64,000 nucleotides of DNA, taken from contig JAGOUY010000007.1 of the NCBI GenBank assembly GCA_018061025.1, forward strand, positions 1-64,000, in the 5' to 3' direction. Positions 23,232 through 32,160 of the stretch are shown in pieces. This stretch comes from Patescibacteria group bacterium (GTDB lineage Bacteria; Patescibacteriota; Patescibacteriia; 2-12-FULL-60-25). Position 1 is the first letter of the stretch. The number at the start of each line of letters is the position of its first letter. The notes under the pieces are model-generated. The model made no database searches, was not told the origin of the DNA, and saw only the letters and a list, made by a program, of their open reading frames with translations. The translations under genes and the position numbers were made by a program.

Positions 23232-23969
23232 ATGCCCAATTCTCCTAGCTTGAGCGAGATGCTCCAGGCCGGTGTCCACTTCGGTCACCAAACCTCTAAA
23301 TGGCACCCAAAGATGAAGAAATATCTCTTTGGCAGCCGTCAGGGGATTCATATTATTAACTTGGAAGAGACGCAAAAGGGTCTTGATGCGGCCATGGCCT
23401 ACGTCAAGAAAATTACCTTGCGTGGCGGGATCGTTTTATTTGTTGGAACCAAAAAACAAGCGTCTAGCTTGGTTGCGGCTGCGGCTACCTCTTGTGGTAT
23501 GCCATTTGTGAACAAGCGCTGGTTGGGTGGTACACTCACCAACTTTGCCAGCATGGCTCAATTGATCCGTCGCTATAAAGATATGAAGCGTCGCCAAGAA
23601 AAAGGCGAGCACGCGAAATACACCAAATTTGAACAGCTCAAGATCACGGAACAGATCGCGCTTCTTGATGAAAAGGTGGGTGGTATCCAAGAACTTACGC
23701 GTATTCCTGATGCCATCTTTATCTTTGATGTACGTAAGGATAAGACGGCTCTTGAAGAAGCGATGCGTCGTGGAATCAAAGTTGTGGCCGTGTGTGACAG
23801 TAACGTGAACCCAGGCGATGTCGACTTTCCTATCCCTGCCAACGATGATGCGGTTAAGGCGATTGATTTGATTGCCAAGATGATGGCGAATGCGATCAAT
23901 GAAGGCCGTAAGGAGTGGGAATCTGCGCGCGCGCGTTTAGGAGCAACGTTGGTAACGCCTACGAAATAA
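23232..23969 (+). CDS. rpsB: 30S ribosomal protein S2
   Basis: A 245-aa S2 protein. Conserved AGVHFGHQTSKWHPKMKKYLFG at the start (residues 12-33), FVNKRWLGGTLTNF, and DAIFIFDVRKDKTALEEA with CDSNVNPGDVDFPIPANDDA near the end are diagnostic. Full length, with a plausible Shine-Dalgarno AAAGGAA. First gene of the classical rpsB-tsf pair. Confidence 0.98.
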   Translation: MPNSPSLSEMLQAGVHFGHQTSKWHPKMKKYLFGSRQGIHIINLEETQKGLDAAMAYVKKITLRGGIVLFVGTKKQASSLVAAAATSCGMPFVNKRWLGGTLTNFASMAQLIRRYKDMKRRQEKGEHAKYTKFEQLKITEQIALLDEKVGGIQELTRIPDAIFIFDVRKDKTALEEAMRRGIKVVAVCDSNVNPGDVDFPIPANDDAVKAIDLIAKMMANAINEGRKEWESARARLGATLVTPTK

Positions 23970-24023
23970 TAGAATATACGAGGCGGTAAATGTTCTTTAT
24001 TCACGTGTTTATTTCACGATTTT

Positions 24024-24632
24024 ATGGCCATTGATGCAAAGACGGTTGCCGAGCTCCGTAATCGTACAGGGGCTGGTATGGTAGATTGTAAAGTCGCGCT
24101 TGATGAAGCGCAGGGCGATATTGAAAAGGCGATTGAGGTCTTGAAGAAGAAAGGGGCGATCAAGGCTGCCAAGAAGCAGTCGGAACGCACGGCTTCTGAA
24201 GGCTTGATTGTTACCTACGTTCATCACAACGGGAAGTTAGCGGCTATGGTTGAACTTGCATGTGAAACGGATTTCGTGGCACGTACGGCAGACTTTAAAG
24301 CCTTAGCCGATGAGATTGCGCTTCAGGTTGCGGCGATGGATCCAATGTATGTGAGTCCAGAAGCGATTCCTGCTGAAGAAGTCGCTAAGAAACAGGCGGA
24401 GTTCCTCGCAGAATTAGCAGAGGACAAGAAGCCCGAAGAGATCAAACAAAAGATCGTCGAAGGGAAATTAAACAAGTGGTACTCCGAAGTATGTTTGACC
24501 AAGCAAACGTTGATCAAAGATGACACCAAGACGGTTGAGCAATTGATCAATGAGAAGGTCGCTACGATTGGCGAAAAGATCCAGCCAACTCGCTTTATGC
24601 GCATGCAGATGGCGGCGCCCTCGGCTACTTAG
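24024..24632 (+). CDS. tsf: Elongation factor Ts (short form)
   Basis: Nucleotide exchange factor for EF-Tu, 202 aa against ~280 in E. coli. The N-terminal UBA-like module (LRNRTGAGMVDCKVALDEA) and the core N-subdomain with ELACETDFVART are intact; the C-terminal half of the core is reduced, as in Thermus and many small-genome bacteria. Transcribed with rpsB (54-nt gap) and ended by a terminator at 24657. Confidence 0.96.
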   Translation: MAIDAKTVAELRNRTGAGMVDCKVALDEAQGDIEKAIEVLKKKGAIKAAKKQSERTASEGLIVTYVHHNGKLAAMVELACETDFVARTADFKALADEIALQVAAMDPMYVSPEAIPAEEVAKKQAEFLAELAEDKKPEEIKQKIVEGKLNKWYSEVCLTKQTLIKDDTKTVEQLINEKVATIGEKIQPTRFMRMQMAAPSAT

Positions 24633-24656
24633 GATGTAAGAAATTAGGTTCGATTA

Positions 24657-24687
24657 AAAAACATCTCGCGTTGGCGGGATGTTTTTG
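24657..24687 (+). terminator. rpsB-tsf terminator
   Basis: AAAACATC / GATGTTTTT hairpin with CG/CG extension, 24 nt after the tsf stop. Confidence 0.88.
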
Positions 24688-24703
24688 TTATCCTTCGCTG
24701 TAT

Positions 24704-25024
24704 ATGCATTTTACTGATTTACAAGCGCGTGCGTTGGATATTCGTAAAGAGTATGAGGCGTTTGAGTTGAAAAAATATGGAAAGAAGTGGACACGTGAGC
24801 AGTTGGCGCAAGGATTCGTTGGGGATGTAGGAGATTTGATGAAGCTGGTGTTGGCTAAATCTGGAGTACGATCTATCGAGGAAGCAGACGCTAAATTTGC
24901 CCATGAACTCTCTGATTGTTTGTGGTCTGTTATGGTGTTAGCGCATGAATATGGAGTGGATTTGGAAACAGAGTTCTTGAAAACGATGGACGGCCTAAAG
25001 AATAAATTAAAAACGTTAGAGTAA
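24704..25024 (+). CDS. MazG-like nucleotide pyrophosphohydrolase
   Basis: A 106-aa all-alpha NTP-PPase-type protein from ATG 24704. LAQGFVGDVGDLMKLVL and FAHELSDCLWSVMVLAHEYGVDLE fit the helix-EExxE-type... HELxDxxW pattern of MazG-like/MazG-related proteins, although the first acidic pair is reduced to GDVGD. It would hydrolyse non-canonical (d)NTPs to house-clean the pool. A shorter relative of the dimeric MazG; activity is uncertain because of the weak metal motif. Confidence 0.72.
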   Translation: MHFTDLQARALDIRKEYEAFELKKYGKKWTREQLAQGFVGDVGDLMKLVLAKSGVRSIEEADAKFAHELSDCLWSVMVLAHEYGVDLETEFLKTMDGLKNKLKTLE

Positions 25025-25039
25025 GTTTTTTTGTTGCTC

Positions 25040-25074
25040 ATACTCGATACTAGATACGCGATACTGTATACTCT
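25040..25074 (+). repeat. Heptamer repeat array, copy B
   Basis: Five 7-bp units (ATACTCG, then ATACTAG, ATACGCG, ATACTGT and ATACTCT variants). Again the unit 4/5 junction forms TATACT upstream of the next ATG. Confidence 0.88.
25067..25072 (+). promoter_or_regulatory. -10 element (TATACT) for gap
   Basis: Inside heptamer array B, 9 nt before the GAPDH ATG at 25082; predicts a leaderless or near-leaderless gap-pgk transcript. Confidence 0.6.
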
Positions 25075-25081
25075 TTTGTAT

Positions 25082-26089
25082 ATGCCAAATATTGCGATTA
25101 ATGGGTTTGGGAGAATTGGGCGGAATGTGCTCAAGGCGGGTTGGAATATGCCAGGATTTAAGGTGGTCGCGATTAATGATTTAACCGATACGAAGACATT
25201 GGCGCACTTGTTACGTCATGACACGGTCTATGGACCGTTTGAAAAGAAGGTGGAGTCGGATGAAAAGAATTTGATTGTGTCTGGGAAAAAGATTCCCGTG
25301 TTTGCTGAAAAGGATCCGACGGCATTACCTTGGGGAAAATTGGAAGTAGACATTGTGCTTGAGTGTACGGGTCGATTTACGACGGCAGAAGCAGCGAATG
25401 CTCACATAAAGGCGGGAGCAAAGCGGGTTATTATCTCTGCGCCGGGAAAAGGAGAGGGAATTGCTACGCATGTGATGGGAGTAAATGGGATAGGGGCGGG
25501 AAAAAAGGCTGAAATTCTTAGCAATGCGAGCTGCACGACGAATTGTATTGCGCCCGTTGCCGCTGTCTTAGAGGCGGCGTTTGGAGTCCAGAAGGCGATG
25601 ATGACGACGGTGCATTCGTATACAGCTTCACAGGTGCTCCAGGATGCTCCTTCTAAAGATTTACGTGAGGCGCGAGCGGCGGCCGAGAATATTGTGCCTA
25701 CGACGACGGGAGCCGCGATTGCCACGGGTCTTGTAGTTCCGAGTTTAAAAGGGATTTTTGATGGGTTGTCGGTGCGTGTGCCAACGCCGGTCGTTTCGTT
25801 ATCTGATTTTACGTTGCTGTTGAAAAAGCGCGTGACGGTTGAAGAGATAAATCAGGTGTTTCGTGATGCGGCCAAGAATCCGATTTGGCATGGGATCTTG
25901 GAAGTGACAGATGAGCCCTTGGTCTCTTCAGATTTTATCGGAAATCCTGCCTCTGCGATTGTGGATTTGGGATTGACGCGGGTGGTGGATGGTGATCTCG
26001 TCAAGGTAGTGGCTTGGTATGATAATGAGTGGGGATATTCGAATCGATTAGCAGAATTGGCGCTTGAGGTTGGGAAGAATGTTGCGTAG
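25082..26089 (+). CDS. gap: Glyceraldehyde-3-phosphate dehydrogenase
   Basis: A 335-aa GAPDH from ATG 25082 (upstream in-frame codons read through the repeat). IAINGFGRIGRNVLKAG is the NAD-binding Rossmann start; NASCTTNCIAPV holds the catalytic Cys; HSYTASQVLQDAPSKDLREARAA and the C-terminal WYDNEWGYSNRLAEL are standard for the classical glycolytic enzyme. Converts G3P + Pi + NAD to 1,3-bisphosphoglycerate. Followed by pgk, the next glycolytic enzyme. Confidence 0.98.
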   Translation: MPNIAINGFGRIGRNVLKAGWNMPGFKVVAINDLTDTKTLAHLLRHDTVYGPFEKKVESDEKNLIVSGKKIPVFAEKDPTALPWGKLEVDIVLECTGRFTTAEAANAHIKAGAKRVIISAPGKGEGIATHVMGVNGIGAGKKAEILSNASCTTNCIAPVAAVLEAAFGVQKAMMTTVHSYTASQVLQDAPSKDLREARAAAENIVPTTTGAAIATGLVVPSLKGIFDGLSVRVPTPVVSLSDFTLLLKKRVTVEEINQVFRDAAKNPIWHGILEVTDEPLVSSDFIGNPASAIVDLGLTRVVDGDLVKVVAWYDNEWGYSNRLAELALEVGKNVA

Positions 26090-26118
26090 CGATTTAATCC
26101 CGACCTATCTGGGCTGGG

Positions 26119-26140
26119 TTCCCGCCTTCGCGGGAATGAC
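26119..26140. repeat. Dispersed hairpin repeat (CCCGCCTTCGCGGG type)
   Basis: Short palindrome TTCCCGC-CTTC-GCGGGAA followed by TGACAG, of the kind scattered in intergenic space of many bacterial genomes. It lies between gap and pgk and could stabilise or attenuate the transcript. Confidence 0.6.
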
Positions 26141-26152
26141 AGAAAAATATCT

Positions 26153-27346
26153 ATGAATCTTCGCACCTTGCCAAAGACGAAAAAAATGAAAGGACAACGT
26201 ATCTTGGTGCGGGTTGATTGGAATATTCCTCTAGAAGGCGAAATGGAGCCGGAGGCATTGCTTAAGATTGAGCGTTCTCTGGTGACGATTTATGATCTCG
26301 CGAAGCGTGGAGCGATCGTTATTTTGTTGACGCATTTAGGACGGCCAAAGAAACGGGAAGCAGCGCTGTCTACGAAGCAGTTGGTTCCCATCGTCAAGCG
26401 GCTCTATGGGTTGGAATTGACGTACCATAAGGAGATTGTAAGTAATAAGACGGAGCGTGAGTGGTTGGTTACTAGTCTTTCTGAAGCTGAGGAGGGATCG
26501 ATTCATCTTTTGGAGAACGTTCGTTTCGAAGAAGGGGAAGAGAAGAATAGTGTAGCTTTATCGAAAGCGTATGCGATGCTGGGAGATGTGTTTGTGAACG
26601 ACGCCTTTGCATCCTGCCATCGTTCGCATGCATCTGTTGCTGGAATTGCTAAACAATTACCATCTTTTGCGGGGGGTTCTTTGCAAGAAGAGGTCAAGAT
26701 GTTGAGTGTATTCTTGAAAAAACCACAACGTCCATTTGTGGCGGTGGTTGGAGGCAAGAAATTGACGACGAAGTTGCCCGTGATTAAAGCGCTGTTGAAG
26801 ATGTGCGATGCAGTAATGGTGGGTGGAGCGATGTCACATGCGTGTTTTGTTGCTCAGGGAATATCTATCGGAGGATCGTATGTGGAAAAAGAGGGGATTG
26901 TTGAGGCCCAGAAGCTCGTGCAAGCACCTAATCTTTTTTTGCCTACCGACGTCATATTGGCGAAAAGTGTGTCCAAGGATGCGGAATTGGTGAGATCGCC
27001 CATTTCCTCTATCGGAAAGAAGATGATGGTGGTAGACGCGGGTCCTGCAACGCTTAAGGTGTGGGCGGAAAAGATTCAGGGAGCGAAAACGGTATTGTGG
27101 AATGGTCCGATTGGTGTTACCGAGATTAAAAGCATGGGGGCTGGGTCGCGTTTTTTGGCGCGTGTCATTGGAGCGCGCTCTCGTGGAGCTGCGTTTGGGG
27201 TCGCGGGAGGAGGGGATACGATCCCAGTTATCACTCAGACCAAAACCCAAGACTGGTTTGATTTTGTGTCGACCGGTGGGGGGGCGATGCTAGAGTTTAT
27301 TGTATTGAAGGGGTGTTTGCCTGGCCTTGTTCCTCTGCTAAAATAG
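26153..27346 (+). CDS. pgk: Phosphoglycerate kinase
   Basis: A 397-aa PGK, normal length. RILVRVDWNIPLEGE, LTHLGRPKKR, LENVRFEEGEEKN, DAFASCHRSHASVAGI form the N-domain substrate site; GGKKLTTKL, VLWNGPIGV and GGGDTIPVI form the nucleotide domain. Transfers phosphate from 1,3-BPG to ADP. Paired with gap; only 6 nt separate it from the downstream SIMPL gene. Confidence 0.98.
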   Translation: MNLRTLPKTKKMKGQRILVRVDWNIPLEGEMEPEALLKIERSLVTIYDLAKRGAIVILLTHLGRPKKREAALSTKQLVPIVKRLYGLELTYHKEIVSNKTEREWLVTSLSEAEEGSIHLLENVRFEEGEEKNSVALSKAYAMLGDVFVNDAFASCHRSHASVAGIAKQLPSFAGGSLQEEVKMLSVFLKKPQRPFVAVVGGKKLTTKLPVIKALLKMCDAVMVGGAMSHACFVAQGISIGGSYVEKEGIVEAQKLVQAPNLFLPTDVILAKSVSKDAELVRSPISSIGKKMMVVDAGPATLKVWAEKIQGAKTVLWNGPIGVTEIKSMGAGSRFLARVIGARSRGAAFGVAGGGDTIPVITQTKTQDWFDFVSTGGGAMLEFIVLKGCLPGLVPLLK

Positions 27347-27352
27347 GAATAT

Positions 27353-28123
27353 ATGAATTTCCCTACTTGGAAAGAGCAACCTCTTATGACGGTGCTTGTG
27401 AGCGTTTTTTTGGTGTCTGCGACGCTTCTTATGCTCGCCCATGCGAGAAATGTGCGTTTGCAGCGGGATTACATTGGCCAGATTCCTAACCAGCGCGATA
27501 CGATTACCATTGATGGGGAAGGAAAGATTACTTCTAAGCCAACTTTGGCACGTGTGAATGTAGGGCTGTACTCAGAGGGAGCAGACGTTCCTGCGGTACA
27601 GGTGGATAACACGCGTAAAGTGGACGCCATGATTGCTGGATTGAAGGACATGGCGATTGCGGAGGCAGATTTGCAGACGAGTAATTACTCGATTGCGCCT
27701 AAATATGAGTATAAAGATGGAACGCAGCGCGTGATCGCGTATACGGTTAATCAGAATTTGGAGGTGAAGGTGCGAGATTTATCCAAAGTGGGCTCGGTTC
27801 TCGCTCGGGTGGCTCAATTAGGAGCGAATCAAGTCAATGGCGTAACCTTTACGATTGACGATCCAACGAGTTTGACGCAAGAGGCACGGCGTAAGGCGTT
27901 AGAAGATGCACGTGCGAAAGCACAGGAGTTGGCGGATGCCTTGGGAGTTGAGTTGGTGCGTGTAGTCACGTTTGCAGAAAATGGAGCTACTCCGTCAAAT
28001 CCAATGCCTATGTATCGGGCGGAAGCGATGAGTGCAATGGCGGTTGCTGCACCAGCTCCAGATATCCAAGCTGGATCGTTGGATGTGGTTTCTCATGTTC
28101 AAGTAACGTATCAGATTCGGTAA
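27353..28123 (+). CDS. SIMPL domain (DUF541) exported protein
   Basis: A 256-aa protein with an N-terminal signal/anchor (PLMTVLVSVFLVSATLLMLAH, residues ~10-30) and a SIMPL domain: TITIDGEGKITSKPTLARVNVGLYSEG, later YSIAPKYEYKDGTQRVIAYTVNQNLEVKVRDLSKVG and ARAKAQELADALGVEL (each quoted as positions 48-75, 112-145 and 185-200). Such proteins form outer oligomeric rings in some bacteria; function is poorly known. Probably co-transcribed with pgk and ended by the 28144 terminator. Confidence 0.88.
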   Translation: MNFPTWKEQPLMTVLVSVFLVSATLLMLAHARNVRLQRDYIGQIPNQRDTITIDGEGKITSKPTLARVNVGLYSEGADVPAVQVDNTRKVDAMIAGLKDMAIAEADLQTSNYSIAPKYEYKDGTQRVIAYTVNQNLEVKVRDLSKVGSVLARVAQLGANQVNGVTFTIDDPTSLTQEARRKALEDARAKAQELADALGVELVRVVTFAENGATPSNPMPMYRAEAMSAMAVAAPAPDIQAGSLDVVSHVQVTYQIR

Positions 28124-28143
28124 TTGGACTTAAGCGTATGGGG

Positions 28144-28172
28144 ATAAAGCCGAGCTTTGTGCTCGGCTTTAT
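28144..28172 (+). terminator. Terminator after the SIMPL gene
   Basis: ATAAAGCCGAGC / GCTCGGCTTTAT, a 12-bp perfect stem with TTTGT loop; T-rich on both strands. Confidence 0.88.
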
Positions 28173-28185
28173 GTTTAGATGATGC

Positions 28186-28191
28186 TATACT
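28186..28191 (+). promoter_or_regulatory. -10 element (TATACT) for the 28203 gene
   Basis: TATACT followed by CTTGTTTATCT and then ATG, an 11-nt gap, so the leader is at most a few bases. Confidence 0.55.
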
Positions 28192-28202
28192 CTTGTTTAT
28201 CT

Positions 28203-31200
28203 ATGCGCTTTTCTTTTCGTGGGCTCTTTTCCGTTGCCTTTTCTTTTCTCCTTTTCATTTTTTTGGCGGTTAGTGTTGATGCGGCAACCTATACTGTTTG
28301 TGCATCAGGATGTGATCATACGGATATTAACATGGCGTTAACGTTTGCCGCATCTGGTAATGATACGGTTGAGGTGCGTGGGGGTGGTGTGAGTCCGTAT
28401 GATTCGTCAACGGAAATGTGGCCTCTTACGTTTTTGAATGCGAGTACAACTCTTACTTGTTCTGGGGGAGCGACCATTGGTCAAGTGTCTCCAACGGGTA
28501 ACAATTTGATCAATTTATCTACAAGTTCTACTGTCTCTGGGTGTAATTTTTCTAATGTATCTCTTAAGACGGCGTACTCTGGAGGGGTACCATCACCGGG
28601 TATTCGGGTCGTGGGTAATACATTTTCTTCTAGTGCTACCGGTACCATAGAATTCGTGTATGGGGCAAGTGATTTCGAGATTTCAAATAATACAAATATT
28701 AACTATTTAAGCTTAGGAGCGACGTCGACGCAGGGGCTTATTCAAGGTAACACGTTCTATGGTCGGTTAGCGATGCCGGATAATGTTGCGATGTTTTCTA
28801 CCTCGGCTAGCAGTTCTGAATTGAGAGTCTTATCGAATACGTTTACGAGTTATATTCCGAGTACTTTTTCCACGTCTCGTTTAGTGGTTATTGATGGGTT
28901 TGACCAGGTTTTCGCTACGAATACGCTAAAATACTCAGCGGCATCTCCTTCCTCTATAGATGTAACCTTGCTGTTTAATGCCAGTGGAACAAACTACATT
29001 GCTGGAAATTTTATAGATACGCCTTCTGAATCGGCAAATTGTAACGGTATTCGTATCACCAACCCGCGCAATGAGCCTTGGACGAGTGTCTATACTGTTA
29101 CTCGGAACACGGTGCGCGCTGTCGGCAACTGCTGGAATAGTTTTCCGATTCTTGCACGTAACACGGCCCTCGGTTCGACCGCCTCTTCTACCCTAGATTT
29201 TTCATATAATCTTCTTTTTAACTCTGTTACCACCACGTTGAGTGGGTATGGGATTACTGTTTTGAAAACAGCTTCAAACATCCCATTTACTCAGACTAAT
29301 TCTTATAACGGTGCGTATCGAATGGGGGGAGTTGTTAAAGTTGAGGTATCGGGTGTTTCCGCTTCAAATGTGTCGGCAGCAACATCCTTGACGACGAATC
29401 CTTTTCTTAAGGTGCATGATGTTTCATCGAGTAATGATTTAGAGACGGCGGCGTTTAGCCCTTATTTGGATGTGGATGGCGATTTAGATATCGGTGCAAG
29501 CTCCATGGCTCGTCGTGCATCTATTTATCTGGATGATGATGGTGCGATTGATTATGCGGGTCTAGGTGGGGTTGATGCCACATCAACGCATGACGTTAGT
29601 CAGTTTTTGCGTAGTGGTGATACGGTGAATTTGGCTGCGGGGACCTATCGTGCGTTTAGTGTTAATAACACTAACGCAACCAGTTCGTTGAATTTTGTTG
29701 GGGTTGGTGCTTCTACGATTATTGACGCGGGTACAGACCGGGATGCTATTTCATTTACCAATGTATCTTCTTCTGGTATTTCATATTTGTCAGTAAGGAA
29801 TGCCTCCAGTACTTCATCGTATTACACAGCCACACGCATGAACTTTGCATTTGGAGGGAGCGATTATGATGATGGGTCGGCTCCCTTTGAGATTCCGTCT
29901 GATGCTACCCTGTATTTTTCCAATCCAGCAGCGTGTACAATTGCAAATTATGCCTCTGATGGAACGACGGTCACATCTATTTTAGGGACGGGAAATATTC
30001 ATATTGGGTTAGTAGATATAATGGGAATAAGACTTACGTTCTTTGTTCCAAATAGTGTTGCGGCTAACTCATCTGCGCTTCAGTCTATCTTAGACGATAA
30101 TTGTGGGGGTATTGGAACGGTCGATTTATTCATTCCAAGTGTTTTTACTAAGAGCGGGGATGTTTACACGTATCAATCCTCTGCGATAACCGGCGCTAGT
30201 GCGAGTGTTGTTAGTGGTGTGACAAATCCTCCGGCAATTACTTTGAATACAGCTTCATATGCTGGGGTTAAGCTAGCAGGCACGAGTAATCATGTCACGA
30301 TAAGTAATGTCACTTCGACCGGGAATGGATATGGCGTTTCTTTTGCGACTTCAAATAATGGGTATAATACTGTGTTAGAGTCAGACTTTTTAACCAATGT
30401 CTTGTACGATGTTTACTCGTTGAGTAATGCGACCAATACCTTTGATAACAGTAGTTTTACACGTGCATCTAGTACGGTCACTGGAACGGGTCCAGTTGTC
30501 GTCAAGTTTAATGTTCGTGGGTTTGCGGGACGTTCTGGGAGTGCTACAGCTATTGGTTCTGTCGCGATAACGGCAACGGATGCAGCGGCTCAGGCAACAG
30601 CTCTGGGCTCAACGGCCGGTTCAGGGTATACGTCGTTTGCTTCTTTGACGGGCTATAAGCTTACGTCTTCTAGCTTAGCTCTTACGAGCGGTGGCTTTAA
30701 CCCGTATACAATCAGCTCTTCTGTGTCGGGGTACGCGGCCTCTTCTACGAGTGTAGCTATTGCTAGCCGTAATCAGACGGTTAGCCTGTTGTTAACGAGT
30801 ACCTCCGCACCTTCTGCTCCCACGAGCCCAGCGGTAACGAAGGGAATTACGACTTCCACCATCGCCTGGACCGATAATGCAGATAACGAGGCGAACTTTA
30901 GTATTGACTACATCAATCTTTCTACGGGAGAGTCTTTTCCTGGTACGACTGTTACTGCGGTTGCAGATGCAACCTCTACGCTGTTGAGTGGGTTGTTGCC
31001 AAACACCACCTACCAAGCGCGCGTGCAGGCAACGAGCACGGCTCTTGGATCTGCGCATGCCACGACATCTGCGTTTACTACCTACGCAGAGGTCCCGAGT
31101 GCCCCGACCGTTACCGTTGTTTCGCAGACGAGTGTCACGATAGCCGTCAATAGCAATGGTAATTCCACGTCTACGCAGTATGCGATTTATCATGCGGCGG

Positions 31201-32090
31201 CTGATCGGTATCTTGATGGTTCTGGAGTGAGTAGCGTAACGCCTACCTGGCAAACCACCTCTACTTGGGCTACGGTGACCGTAATCGGCCTTACGTGTGG
31301 CACAAGTTATGGCTTTTCTACGATTGCTCGCAACTTAGATTCTATTGTTACGGCTACTTCTACCGCTGGGACGGTGACAACAAGCGCTTGTAGTTCCTCG
31401 GGTGGAGGGGGCGGTGGCGGAGGAGGGGGCGGCGGTCTTAGTGCGGGTTCTGGTCCTTCCTCTTCATTGCCCGCTTCTTTACCAGTTTCGAGCTCTCCAA
31501 GTATTCCAAGTTCTGCCCCTCAGTCTCCTGTAGTTGCTCCTGCACCAGATGATCTTCCTCCTGTTACGGTCTTTGTCCCTGCTTCCTCACGAGTTATGGG
31601 TGCGGTGCAGGCAGATGTGAGGGAATTTAGGCTTACCCTTTCCCCTGTGGTTGAGCAGCGTCTCGCTTCTTTTGTGGGAGTGGGGACCACGGCTATTACT
31701 CAGCGCTTGGGTGAGGGTGAGCGTCGGGCATTGGTACGTGACTGGTTGGATACGGTTGGGGTCATCCCCTCTACGGGGATCGAGGCTCTTATTGCGGATT
31801 TGGAACGGATTGCTTCGGGACAGATTCCTCAAGGAAGAAACTTAGTGCGTGAACGCGCTCAATTACCGCGTGTGCGTCAAACATTCCGTACTTTATACGG
31901 TCGTGATCCTAACTTTCAAAACGCACAGGAAAACCTTGCTTGGAATACGCTTATGTATCGCGTGCGGTTTACGCGAGATCTACAGGCAGAGCGTGTAGGA
32001 ATTCAAGAATTTCGTGCTACCTTCCGTCGTACTCCGCAAGATCCGTTCCAATGGGCAGCGGTACGTGTGATGGGGTATGTGCAGCGTTAA
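28203..32090 (+). CDS. Large secreted surface protein: beta-helix, fibronectin III-like, Gly linker, C-terminal helical domain
   Basis: A 1295-aa exported protein. Signal peptide at residues ~1-28 (hydrophobic core ending VDAA). Residues ~30-400 and ~470-760 are Ser/Thr/Asn-rich with many G-N-x-F/I-x repeats typical of right-handed parallel beta-helices. Around 860-1060 are two fibronectin III-like modules (TTSTIAWTDNADNEANFSI; LPNTTYQARVQA). A run of about 15 Gly (~1065) and a Ser/Pro linker precede a ~150-aa charged helical C-terminal domain that may anchor the protein. No catalytic motif is visible; adhesion to host or glycan binding is a plausible role. Thr/Ser-rich codon use and low Cys fit an extracellular protein. 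Confidence 0.85.
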   Translation: MRFSFRGLFSVAFSFLLFIFLAVSVDAATYTVCASGCDHTDINMALTFAASGNDTVEVRGGGVSPYDSSTEMWPLTFLNASTTLTCSGGATIGQVSPTGNNLINLSTSSTVSGCNFSNVSLKTAYSGGVPSPGIRVVGNTFSSSATGTIEFVYGASDFEISNNTNINYLSLGATSTQGLIQGNTFYGRLAMPDNVAMFSTSASSSELRVLSNTFTSYIPSTFSTSRLVVIDGFDQVFATNTLKYSAASPSSIDVTLLFNASGTNYIAGNFIDTPSESANCNGIRITNPRNEPWTSVYTVTRNTVRAVGNCWNSFPILARNTALGSTASSTLDFSYNLLFNSVTTTLSGYGITVLKTASNIPFTQTNSYNGAYRMGGVVKVEVSGVSASNVSAATSLTTNPFLKVHDVSSSNDLETAAFSPYLDVDGDLDIGASSMARRASIYLDDDGAIDYAGLGGVDATSTHDVSQFLRSGDTVNLAAGTYRAFSVNNTNATSSLNFVGVGASTIIDAGTDRDAISFTNVSSSGISYLSVRNASSTSSYYTATRMNFAFGGSDYDDGSAPFEIPSDATLYFSNPAACTIANYASDGTTVTSILGTGNIHIGLVDIMGIRLTFFVPNSVAANSSALQSILDDNCGGIGTVDLFIPSVFTKSGDVYTYQSSAITGASASVVSGVTNPPAITLNTASYAGVKLAGTSNHVTISNVTSTGNGYGVSFATSNNGYNTVLESDFLTNVLYDVYSLSNATNTFDNSSFTRASSTVTGTGPVVVKFNVRGFAGRSGSATAIGSVAITATDAAAQATALGSTAGSGYTSFASLTGYKLTSSSLALTSGGFNPYTISSSVSGYAASSTSVAIASRNQTVSLLLTSTSAPSAPTSPAVTKGITTSTIAWTDNADNEANFSIDYINLSTGESFPGTTVTAVADATSTLLSGLLPNTTYQARVQATSTALGSAHATTSAFTTYAEVPSAPTVTVVSQTSVTIAVNSNGNSTSTQYAIYHAAADRYLDGSGVSSVTPTWQTTSTWATVTVIGLTCGTSYGFSTIARNLDSIVTATSTAGTVTTSACSSSGGGGGGGGGGGGLSAGSGPSSSLPASLPVSSSPSIPSSAPQSPVVAPAPDDLPPVTVFVPASSRVMGAVQADVREFRLTLSPVVEQRLASFVGVGTTAITQRLGEGERRALVRDWLDTVGVIPSTGIEALIADLERIASGQIPQGRNLVRERAQLPRVRQTFRTLYGRDPNFQNAQENLAWNTLMYRVRFTRDLQAERVGIQEFRATFRRTPQDPFQWAAVRVMGYVQR

Positions 32091-32103
32091 ATGCAGATTC
32101 TTA

Positions 32104-32145
32104 GTGACATATAAACACCCTCTTAAGAGGGTGTTTATATGTCAC
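32104..32145. terminator. Bidirectional terminator: perfect 42-bp palindrome
   Basis: Two exact 21-bp arms beginning GTGACATATAAACACCC meet without a spacer between convergent genes (28203 +, 32161 -). The core AAACACCCTC/GAGGGTGTTT with flanking AT makes a terminator on either strand. Confidence 0.9.
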
Positions 32146-32160
32146 GTGCGATCGAATCTT

